Below, in pieces: positions 6,561 to 11,690 of a DNA stretch of 11,690 nucleotides. Source of the DNA: Nitratifractor sp. (GTDB lineage Bacteria > Campylobacterota > Campylobacteria > Campylobacterales > Sulfurovaceae). The stretch covers positions 1-11,690 of the forward strand of contig WFYP01000086.1 in the NCBI GenBank assembly GCA_015490055.1, written 5' to 3'. Position 1 is the first letter of the stretch; each line of letters begins with the position of its first letter. A model generated the notes under the pieces. The model saw nothing but the letters and a program-made list of their open reading frames with translations, made no database searches and was not told the DNA's origin. Position numbers and translations under genes: made by a program.

Positions 6561-7178
6561 CTAAAATCCTTTAAGTGCAATTTCTGATAAAAGTTCTACG
6601 GTATCATCATTTAATAGTAAGGTAGAGGAGGTAGCAAATAGATTCTCTATAGAGTTTTTATCTATCGCTGTAGCGTGGCTACAGAAAGGATGAGCTGGCA
6701 TAAAGCCTTTTATTAAACTTAGCTCGTTTTCTATTTTAGAACCGCATATTACGCACTTTGATAAGTTATTTATTCTTCCTTCATATTTTAAAATATTAGT
6801 AAAAGTTTCGACTATTAATCTTCTACTATTTTGCTTCTCCCATTTTTTAGCGGCATCTAAAAGAGAGTAAAAATAGAAACTATCTATCTCTTTTACATCT
6901 CTAAAGTGTGGCTCAAAAATAGATATAAACCTATGCCAATTCATAAGCTTTTCGCGATTATATAACCATTGGAAGCCATTATGTGTAATGCTTCTAATGC
7001 GTGGTAGAAAATTTGCTTTGTCTTGTTCTACTTCAAAATCTATTAAGTAACCAAGTTGAAGTACAGAGTGTCTAGCCCCATAAAAGCGATAGTAACTATC
7101 TACAGTATGCTCACTTAAAATAGTAACTACCATATCTTCGTTTTTGGCACGATTTAATTTTAAAATAAAACCTTTCAT
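6561..7178 (-). CDS. recO: DNA recombination/repair protein RecO (short Helicobacter type)
   Basis: Recombination mediator that helps RecR load RecA onto SSB-coated DNA in gap repair and anneals single strands. It is 205 residues, shorter than E. coli RecO (242) but like those of Helicobacter and relatives. The N-terminal OB-fold part opens M-K-G-F-I-L and contains Y-R-F-Y-G-A-R-H-S (30-38), a stretch I recognise from Campylobacterota RecO. The C-terminal helical part has a putative zinc site: C142-x2-C145 with H163, C166 or H168. The ATG at 7178 has AAAGG at 7184-7188 and an extended -10 box further up. It is divergent from the phosphatase gene. Identification is by recognised sequence pattern; overall RecO conservation is low. 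Confidence 0.85.
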   Translation of the reverse strand: MKGFILKLNRAKNEDMVVTILSEHTVDSYYRFYGARHSVLQLGYLIDFEVEQDKANFLPRIRSITHNGFQWLYNREKLMNWHRFISIFEPHFRDVKEIDSFYFYSLLDAAKKWEKQNSRRLIVETFTNILKYEGRINNLSKCVICGSKIENELSLIKGFMPAHPFCSHATAIDKNSIENLFATSSTLLLNDDTVELLSEIALKGF

Positions 7179-7206
7179 TATTGCCTTTACATTTTTTAGA
7201 TATAAT

Positions 7207-7215
7207 ATTTTACCA
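7207..7215 (-). promoter_or_regulatory. Extended -10 promoter for recO
   Basis: On the minus strand TG-G-TAAAAT (7215-7207) places the RNA start near 7200, about 22 bases before the recO ATG. An overlapping TATTAT (7207-7202) is an alternative. No -35 is evident. The same bases contain a plus-strand TATAAT (7201-7206), so transcription from here could be bidirectional. Confidence 0.5.
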
Positions 7216-7235
7216 AAAAAATTAGGTTATTTAAT

Positions 7236-7286
7236 GAAACTTTCATGTTTCCAAAATAAATGCTAAAATAAAATCATGAAAGTTTC
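7236..7286. repeat. Perfect 12-bp inverted repeat around the rightward promoter
   Basis: GAAACTTTCATG (7236-7247) and CATGAAAGTTTC (7275-7286) are exact reverse complements with a 27-bp AT-rich spacer. The spacer holds the extended -10 box TGCTAAAAT. The left arm would lie near -35 and the right arm near +1, as expected for an operator pair, or for an RNA stem if transcription begins further upstream. Confidence 0.65.
7261..7269 (+). promoter_or_regulatory. Extended -10 promoter for the phosphatase-accD-thiE run
   Basis: TG-C-TAAAAT, the same form as the boxes before recO, nhaD and the last gene. The RNA start is predicted near 7276, giving a leader of about 80 bases before the GTG start at 7358. 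Confidence 0.55.
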
Positions 7287-7345
7287 TCTCGCCAAAGGCG
7301 AAGCTTCAGTGAGAGGAATTTTCAAGAAGCTAAGCTTCTTGAAAA
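7283..7345 (+). promoter_or_regulatory. Structured 5' leader: two adjacent stem-loops ending at the ribosome-binding site
   Basis: The first stem pairs 7283-7292 with 7309-7318 (10 pairs, two of them G-U). The second is perfect: TTTTCAAGAAGC (7319-7330) with GCTTCTTGAAAA (7334-7345) around a TAA loop. The Shine-Dalgarno AAGGAG (7344-7349) shares its first two bases with this stem. There is no U-run, so a terminator is unlikely. Control of translation or RNA stability is more plausible. Confidence 0.55.
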
Positions 7346-7357
7346 GGAGATTTATAA

Positions 7358-8092
7358 GTGAAAAAAGATTTTCTACAAGCTACGATAGAGGCAAATCAAG
7401 AGATTTACAGTGCAATTAAGAGTGGTTTCAAGCAAGAGTGGTTTAAAGAGTACGAAGTTGGGGCAGGTGGCGATGTATCTAGCGGAATAGATTTATTTGC
7501 AGAGTCTATCTTTATAAAACATCTTAGCAAATTTGGGCAGATAGAGTCTGAAGAGTCTGGTATAGTAGGCGAGGGCGAAAACAAAATTATAATAGACCCA
7601 CTAGATGGTAGTTCTAATGTTTTAACTAATTTTCCATATTATGGTAGCTCAGTAGCTTTTGTTGGCTCAGATGGTATATTGCAAGTAGCAGTAGTTTGTA
7701 ACTTTGCAAATGGTGAGATATTTTACAAGTTTAATGACGATACTTTAAAAGTTGCAACGCTGGAGAAGTTGGATTTTAAAGATGAAGTTACAATTAGTAA
7801 TCCTAAAATTGGGCTTTTTGAACGCTCTTATGCATTTGATGGTGTAGTAAAAAAACTATATGAAAAAGATTTAAAATACCGTGCTCCTGGTGCTGTAGCA
7901 CTATCGCTTGCTTATGCACATAGAGCCAATTATGTAGTTTATATTGGGAATATTAGAATTTATGATATTGCAGCAGGTTTAGCTTTTTGCGAAGATTTAA
8001 AAGTAAGAATTAGCGACAATTATGTTATAGTTGCACATAAAGAAAGTGTTGCCAACACAATAGAGAATATTATAAAAGAGGAAATATTATGA
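7358..8092 (+). CDS. Inositol-monophosphatase-family sugar phosphatase
   Basis: Mg2+-dependent, Li+-sensitive-type phosphatase of the IMPase/FBPase superfamily, 244 residues. The metal and substrate motifs are in order: G-G-D39-V-S-S-G-I-D45, the glutamate pair E65/E66 in S-E-E-S-G, D80-P-L-D83-G-S-S-N, and Y-D203-I-A-A-G near the C-terminus in place of the usual W-D-x-A-A. The substrate cannot be read from sequence. Inositol phosphate, fructose-1,6-bisphosphate, NADP(H) or 3'-phosphoadenosine phosphate are all possible; in Campylobacterota a metabolic sugar phosphatase is a reasonable inference. The start is GTG at 7358, supported by AAGGAG eight bases upstream. The stop overlaps accD as ATGA. 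The leader before it is unusually structured. Confidence 0.88.
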   Translation: MKKDFLQATIEANQEIYSAIKSGFKQEWFKEYEVGAGGDVSSGIDLFAESIFIKHLSKFGQIESEESGIVGEGENKIIIDPLDGSSNVLTNFPYYGSSVAFVGSDGILQVAVVCNFANGEIFYKFNDDTLKVATLEKLDFKDEVTISNPKIGLFERSYAFDGVVKKLYEKDLKYRAPGAVALSLAYAHRANYVVYIGNIRIYDIAAGLAFCEDLKVRISDNYVIVAHKESVANTIENIIKEEIL

Positions 8093-8931
8093 ATTTAAGT
8101 AGTATTTTTAGTAGCTTTAGAAAACAGTCAAGCCAAAATGATGCACCAAGCCACTGGGTAAAGTGCCCAAAATGTCAAGCTTTAATGTACTATAAAGAGG
8201 TAGATGCCCTAAGCAATGTTTGCCCAAAATGTAGCCACCATTTTAGAATAGATGCAAATAAAAGAGTAGAACTTTTAGCAGACGAAGGCACTTTTGAAGA
8301 GAAAGATACAAATTTAAGCCCAAATGACCCACTTAAATTTGTAGATAAAAAGAGTTATAAAAAGAGAATAGAAGAGGGTAAAGCGAAAACTGGTGGTAGA
8401 GTATCTTCTGTAATTAGTGGTAGCTGCAAAATTGGTGGAGTAGATGCAGAATTGGTTGTATTTGACTTTGCATTTATGGGTGGAAGCTTAGGTTCAGTAG
8501 AGGGCGAAAAGATTGTAAGAGCAATCAATAGAGCAATCGAGAGAAAGTGTGGTGTAGTAATTGTAAGTGCAAGTGGTGGAGCAAGAATGCAAGAGAGTAC
8601 ATACTCTTTGCTTCAAATGAGCAAAACAGCTGCCGCATTACAGAGATTATCAGATAAGAAACTGCCATATATATCTATCTTAACAGACCCAACAATGGGT
8701 GGTGTAAGTGCTTCATTTGCAATGCTTGGCGATATAATTATGGCAGAGCCAAATACATTAGTTGGTTTTGCCGGGCAAAGAGTAATAAAACAGACAATCG
8801 GTGCAGATTTACCAGAGGGATTCCAAAGAGCAGAATTCCTATTAGAGCATGGGCTTATAGATATGGTTGTAGATAGAAACCATATGAAAGATAGCGTAAC
8901 TAAATTTTTAAAACTTTTTAATAGAGAGTAA
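8089..8931 (+). CDS. accD: Acetyl-CoA carboxylase carboxyltransferase subunit beta AccD
   Basis: Zinc-finger subunit of the acetyl-CoA carboxylase carboxyltransferase. With AccA (not in this window) it transfers carboxyl from biotin to acetyl-CoA, giving malonyl-CoA for fatty acid synthesis. It is 280 residues. The N-terminal zinc ribbon has C26-x2-C29 and C45-x2-C48. The crotonase-fold body shows S-A-S-G-G-A-R-M-Q-E-S, P-T-M-G-G-V-S-A-S-F and G-F-A-G-Q-R-V-I, which form the acyl-CoA oxyanion pocket. The ATG overlaps the phosphatase stop by 4 bp, with GAGGAA upstream, so the two are translationally coupled. Along with the fabL-like gene it is the second fatty-acid gene in the window. Confidence 0.97.
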   Translation: MNLSSIFSSFRKQSSQNDAPSHWVKCPKCQALMYYKEVDALSNVCPKCSHHFRIDANKRVELLADEGTFEEKDTNLSPNDPLKFVDKKSYKKRIEEGKAKTGGRVSSVISGSCKIGGVDAELVVFDFAFMGGSLGSVEGEKIVRAINRAIERKCGVVIVSASGGARMQESTYSLLQMSKTAAALQRLSDKKLPYISILTDPTMGGVSASFAMLGDIIMAEPNTLVGFAGQRVIKQTIGADLPEGFQRAEFLLEHGLIDMVVDRNHMKDSVTKFLKLFNRE

Positions 8932-8934
8932 GGA
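8930..8934 (+). promoter_or_regulatory. Ribosome-binding site placing the thiE-like start at ATA 8942
   Basis: AAGGA overlaps the accD TAA stop and lies seven bases before ATA (8942-8944). A stop in the thiE frame at 8936-8938 bars any earlier start. Confidence 0.5.
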
Positions 8935-8941
8935 ATAAGTT

Positions 8942-9535
8942 ATAAACAATATATATGCACTAATTGACAAACAAGCCTTAGATAGGCTTGGTATAGAGCT
9001 AAAACCCTACATAGACTACTTAAATTCAAAAAATGTCAAAATTGCACAATATCGAAATAAAATTGAAGACAAAGAGATAATTTATAACGATTTACAAACT
9101 ATAAAATCTATATATCAAGGCTCTCTAATTTTAAATGATTATATAGACTATATTAATTTAGCAGATGGCTTGCATATAGGACAAGAAGATTTAACTGCTA
9201 TAAATGCTAAATTTAATGTTGCAATAGATTTATTACGACAAAAGATTGGCAATAAAATTTTAGGACTCTCGACACATAATTTAAAAGAGATAGAGGTAGC
9301 AAACTCTTTAGATTTAGATTATATTGGTTTAGGAGCTTACAGAGCTACAAATACAAAAGAAGGCGTGCAAATTAGTGGTTCTAAACTGTTAGATATTGCT
9401 AAAGAATCTAAACATAAAGTGGCATTAATCGGTGGTGTAACACTCCAAGATGACTTTAAACAATATCCTCAAATTTACTATAAAGTAATTGGGACAAATT
9501 TAATGTATAATTTTCTAGAAGTTAGTAAAAGATAG
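8942..9535 (+). CDS. thiE: ThiE-like thiamine-phosphate synthase with apparent ATA start
   Basis: TIM-barrel enzyme of the thiamine-phosphate synthase family, which joins HMP-pyrophosphate and thiazole phosphate. From ATA 8942 the frame gives 197 residues, the family's normal length, and all family blocks are present: I-Y-A-L-I-D (4-9), Q-Y-R-N-K (36-40), L-N-D (64-66), A-D-G-L-H-I-G-Q-E-D (74-83), then G-L-S-T-H-N, Y-I-G-L-G-A-Y-R-A-T-N-T-K and L-I-G-G-V. No ATG, GTG or TTG occurs in frame between the stop at 8936 and TTG 9170. That TTG is residue 77, inside the conserved D-G-L-H-I-G block, so it cannot give a functional barrel. Either AUA initiates, or the start has been lost by mutation or sequence error. 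The gene is 10 bp after accD and probably cotranscribed. Confidence 0.8.
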   Translation: MNNIYALIDKQALDRLGIELKPYIDYLNSKNVKIAQYRNKIEDKEIIYNDLQTIKSIYQGSLILNDYIDYINLADGLHIGQEDLTAINAKFNVAIDLLRQKIGNKILGLSTHNLKEIEVANSLDLDYIGLGAYRATNTKEGVQISGSKLLDIAKESKHKVALIGGVTLQDDFKQYPQIYYKVIGTNLMYNFLEVSKR

Positions 9536-9555
9536 ATATTATTATAATTTTATTA

Positions 9556-9564
9556 TGCTATTAT
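9556..9564 (+). promoter_or_regulatory. Extended -10 promoter for nhaD
   Basis: TG-C-TATTAT, with an RNA start near 9571, about 18 bases before the ATG. The 53-bp gap after thiE is otherwise A/T-only sequence plus the AGGAG ribosome-binding site (9579-9583). No -35 is evident. Confidence 0.5.
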
Positions 9565-9588
9565 ACTATGAAAATTATAGGAGCTTAA

Positions 9589-10902
9589 ATGCACAATTTA
9601 GATTTAACATCGACTTGGGTTGGAATACTCTCGCTTATTATATTTGTAGTAGGTTATTACTTTATTGCAACTGAAGATAAATACCATATTAACAAGGCAA
9701 AACCAGCACTGTTTACTGGTACATCTATTTTTATGCTAATTGGCGTTTATTTTGCAATGAATGGCTTAGATGGACACCCATTAGAGACTGCAACAGAAAA
9801 ATTAATAGTAGAAATTGCGGAAATTTTCTTTTTCTTAATGGTAGCTATGACATATATAGAAGCTATGATAGATAGAAGAGTATTCGCGGCACTTAGGTAT
9901 AATCTTGTATCAAAAGGTTACTCTTATAAAAAGTTATTTTGGATAACAGGAGCATTAGCATTTTTTATATCTCCTGTTGCAGATAACTTAACCACTGCTC
10001 TTATTTTATCTACTGTATTAATCACAATAGATAAAGATAATCATAAGTTTTTGGTTCCAGGTGCTATAAATATAGTAGTTGCAGCAAATGCTGGTGGAGC
10101 GTGGAGTCCATTTGGTGACATTACAACATTAATGGTGTGGATAGATGGTAAAGGGGCATTTCAAGAATTTTTATACCTATTCCCAGCCTCTTTTATTGGC
10201 TGGTTTGTAACAGCGTTTTTACTTAGCCGTTTTGTTCCAAACGATAAACCACACTTTGATAGTACTGAGAAAAAAGTAGAAATTTTAGAGGGTGGAAAGG
10301 TTATTGTTGCCCTTTTTGGACTCACTATCGCTTTAGCTGTTATTTCTCATCAAGTACTTCATTTACCTGCTATGTGGGGTATGATGTTTGGATTGGCTTT
10401 ACTTAAGATGTATGTTTATACAATTAATAGAAACCCATCTGATACACATCTTAATCCATTTGCTTGGATTGCAAAGATAGAGAATGATACTTTATTATTC
10501 TTCTTTGGTATTTTAGCTGCTGTTGGTGGCTTGCATTTTTTAGGTTATTTAGAGTACTTTACTAAACTATACGATACATTTGGTGCAACAGCTGTAAATA
10601 TTGGTGTTGGATTTGTATCTGCAATTATAGACAATGTACCAGTAATGAGTGCTGTTTTAAAATCAAATCCAAATATGGGCGATGCTCAAACTGCACAGTG
10701 GATGTTAGTTACAATGACAGCAGGTATTGGTGGTAGCCTTATAAGTTTTGGTTCAGCAGCAGGTGTTGGAGTTATGGGAAAAATGCACGGTATTTATACA
10801 TTTAACTCACATATGAAATATGCTTGGACCATTTTAGTAGGATATATAATATCTATTGCTATCTGGTATGTTCAATTTATTATTTTTGGAATTGGAGCCT
10901 GA
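9589..10902 (+). CDS. nhaD: Sodium/proton antiporter NhaD
   Basis: Inner-membrane Na+(Li+)/H+ antiporter of the ion transporter superfamily, 437 residues with about a dozen hydrophobic segments. It expels sodium at neutral to alkaline pH. Residues reported as essential in Vibrio cholerae NhaD appear at a constant offset of 22: D132, N133, N167, D177, T179 and T180 here for D154, N155, N189, D199, T201 and T202 there. They lie in S-P-V-A-D-N-L-T-T-A and A-N-A-G-G-A-W-S-P-F-G-D-I-T-T. The second half has the E-N-D300-T301 pair, D-N-V-P (348-351) and a glycine/serine-rich helix near the end. AGGAG at 9579-9583 supports the ATG. It has its own promoter and fits a marine, sodium-rich habitat. Confidence 0.95.
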   Translation: MHNLDLTSTWVGILSLIIFVVGYYFIATEDKYHINKAKPALFTGTSIFMLIGVYFAMNGLDGHPLETATEKLIVEIAEIFFFLMVAMTYIEAMIDRRVFAALRYNLVSKGYSYKKLFWITGALAFFISPVADNLTTALILSTVLITIDKDNHKFLVPGAINIVVAANAGGAWSPFGDITTLMVWIDGKGAFQEFLYLFPASFIGWFVTAFLLSRFVPNDKPHFDSTEKKVEILEGGKVIVALFGLTIALAVISHQVLHLPAMWGMMFGLALLKMYVYTINRNPSDTHLNPFAWIAKIENDTLLFFFGILAAVGGLHFLGYLEYFTKLYDTFGATAVNIGVGFVSAIIDNVPVMSAVLKSNPNMGDAQTAQWMLVTMTAGIGGSLISFGSAAGVGVMGKMHGIYTFNSHMKYAWTILVGYIISIAIWYVQFIIFGIGA

Positions 10903-10903
10903 A

Positions 10904-10938
10904 TTAGTGGTTAGTTGTTAGTGGGTAGTGATTAGTGT
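10904..10938. repeat. TTAGTGG heptamer array, five units
   Basis: Five contiguous 7-bp units starting one base after the nhaD stop. Units one and three are exactly TTAGTGG; the others differ at one or two positions (31 of 35 bases match the consensus). It differs in sequence from the GC-ending heptamers on the left side of the window but shares the 7-bp period. Confidence 0.75.
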
Positions 10939-10960
10939 GGTGTGGTACCATTACCACACC
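10939..10960 (+). repeat. 9-bp perfect hairpin before the methyltransferase ribosome-binding site
   Basis: GGTGTGGTA (10939-10947) pairs with TACCACACC (10952-10960) around the loop CCAT. It is followed by AAAAGGATAA, which holds the methyltransferase ribosome-binding site, and not by a U-run. It is therefore more likely a leader or stability hairpin than the nhaD terminator. Confidence 0.6.
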
Positions 10961-10974
10961 AAAAGGATAAAAAT

Positions 10975-11574
10975 ATGAACAGAGAAGATAAATTTGCTCA
11001 CAAAGCGAAAGAGTACGAAGCACTACAAAGAAGATTAGATACAGCAAAAACTATTGCTAGTAAAGTTAAAGAGAATATAAATTTAACAAAAGAGACACAC
11101 ATTATAGATTTTGGCTCAGGTACAGGCTTACTGTTAGAGGCTTTATCTAACGATATAGGTAAGGTAACAGCTATAGATATATCACCATCTATGACAGAGA
11201 TACTCAGAGAAAAAGAGCTACCTTGCGAAGTAGATATTAAAGAGTTAGATTTAACAAAACAAGATTTAGATATTCAGGTAGATGGCATAGTAACATCTAT
11301 GACAATGCACCACATAAAAGATATAGAAGCAATGATTAAGAAGTTTCGCAAAATGTTAAAAAGCGACGGCTTTATAGCAATAGCTGACTTAGAGAGTGAA
11401 GATGGAACATTTCATAGTGAAGATACTGGTGTAGAACATTTTGGTTTCGATAAGGATGAATTTAAAAAGATAGTAGAAAATTGCGGTTTTAAAAACTGCA
11501 AAATTGAAACAGTTACTAAAATATCAAAGCCTCATAAAGAGTTTAATATTTTTTTATTAACAGCTACCAAATAG
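10975..11574 (+). CDS. Class I SAM-dependent methyltransferase, substrate unknown
   Basis: 199-residue Rossmann-fold methyltransferase of the Methyltransf_11 type. Motif I is I-I-D-F-G-S-G-T-G (43-51) for SAM binding, followed by an acidic strand end V-T-A-I-D that should hold the SAM ribose. S-M-T-M-H-H-I replaces the common motif after strand 4, and K-S-D-G-F-I-A-I-A-D matches motif VI. The rest, D-T-G-V-E-H-F-G-F, is typical of small methyltransferases near UbiE/YcgJ, but no substrate can be assigned. The frame opens at GTG 10942, but that start falls inside the hairpin. I chose ATG 10975 because AAGGAT (10963-10968) precedes it and M-N-R-E-D-K-F resembles family starts. No partner gene indicates its role. 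Confidence 0.85.
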   Translation: MNREDKFAHKAKEYEALQRRLDTAKTIASKVKENINLTKETHIIDFGSGTGLLLEALSNDIGKVTAIDISPSMTEILREKELPCEVDIKELDLTKQDLDIQVDGIVTSMTMHHIKDIEAMIKKFRKMLKSDGFIAIADLESEDGTFHSEDTGVEHFGFDKDEFKKIVENCGFKNCKIETVTKISKPHKEFNIFLLTATK

Positions 11575-11613
11575 AGATACCCTTAATGATTATGCACTCT
11601 TTTAGAGAATAAA

Positions 11614-11622
11614 TGATATTAT
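11614..11622 (+). promoter_or_regulatory. Extended -10 promoter for the last gene
   Basis: TG-A-TATTAT, with an RNA start near 11629, about 25 bases before the ATG at 11654. It is the fourth box of this form in the window. Confidence 0.45.
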
Positions 11623-11653
11623 TCGATAAACCTTTTAATGGAGAAAGTAGTAT

Positions 11654-11690
11654 ATGTTAAGCACAGTTAATTTAACACAGAGATATGGAA
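11654..11690 (+). CDS. N-terminus of a probable ABC-F family ATPase (cut by window end)
   Basis: Only 12 codons are visible, reading M-L-S-T-V-N-L-T-Q-R-Y-G. This matches the first beta strand of ABC ATPase domains, in particular ABC-F translation factors, which start without a leader and continue into a Walker A motif. GGAG at 11640-11643 lies ten bases upstream, and an extended -10 box precedes it. The call rests on these few residues and could be another soluble ABC ATPase. Confidence 0.45.
   Translation, partial: MLSTVNLTQRYG

Noticed and set aside
7319..7349. Intrinsic terminator/attenuator upstream of the phosphatase gene
   Set aside because: The stem is strong but is followed by AAGGAG and not a U-run, so termination is unlikely; kept as a leader structure only.
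9170..9535. A separate 121-residue protein starting at TTG 9170
   Set aside because: The TTG is inside a conserved ThiE block and the frame upstream encodes the missing N-terminal family blocks, so this is only the 3' part of the thiE-like gene.
10942..10974. GTG 10942 as the methyltransferase start
   Set aside because: It lies within the hairpin arm and has no ribosome-binding site, while ATG 10975 has AAGGAT at the right distance.
11575..11653. Fur-box-like AT-rich sequence before the last gene
   Set aside because: Partial ATGATTAT-type matches are expected by chance in AT-rich sequence and no full inverted site is present.

Overview
The window is an AT-rich bacterial chromosome segment that reads as Campylobacterota (the former Epsilonproteobacteria), probably a marine or sulfur-oxidising member related to Sulfurimonas or Sulfurovum. 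The grounds are the gene set and order (cysS, pyrD, an M16 peptidase, dapA, an SDR/FabL-like reductase, pgsA), the short Helicobacter-type RecO, the NhaD sodium/proton antiporter, and promoters that are extended -10 boxes with no evident -35. The genus is an inference. All genes are housekeeping-like; I see no insertion sequence, prophage, CRISPR array, tRNA or rRNA.

Left block, minus strand (about 1-7178). A run of six genes is read right to left: cysS, pyrD, M16 peptidase, dapA, fabL-like reductase and pgsA (cut by the window edge). Most junctions are tight: 9 bp between cysS and pyrD, an ATGA overlap between the peptidase and dapA, TAAATG between dapA and fabL, and TAATG between fabL and pgsA. 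The only real gap (3511-3656) holds a degenerate heptamer array and a palindrome. The genes cover cysteinyl-tRNA charging, quinone-linked pyrimidine synthesis, lysine/peptidoglycan precursor synthesis, fatty acid elongation and phosphatidylglycerol synthesis. recO lies upstream on the same strand, separated by a 426-bp gap (6135-6560) filled with repeats: three heptamer arrays and a 104-bp inverted pair of REP-like hairpins.

Right block, plus strand (7358-11690). A divergent intergenic region (7179-7357) carries a recO promoter, a promoter for the rightward genes, a perfect 12-bp inverted repeat around that promoter and a structured leader. Then come an inositol-monophosphatase-family phosphatase, accD (ATGA overlap) and a thiE-like gene with no standard start codon. 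After these are nhaD with its own promoter, a second kind of heptamer array (TTAGTGG) with a hairpin, a small SAM methyltransferase, and the first 12 codons of a probable ABC-F ATPase.

The most interesting material is non-coding. The two REP-like hairpins differ at 7 of 27 positions; six of these form three compensatory base-pair changes and the seventh keeps a GNRA tetraloop. Degenerate heptamer arrays recur in three of the intergenic gaps. The thiE-like gene appears to start at AUA, and the phosphatase-accD transcript has an elaborate 5' leader. I did not find a convincing new protein-based system.
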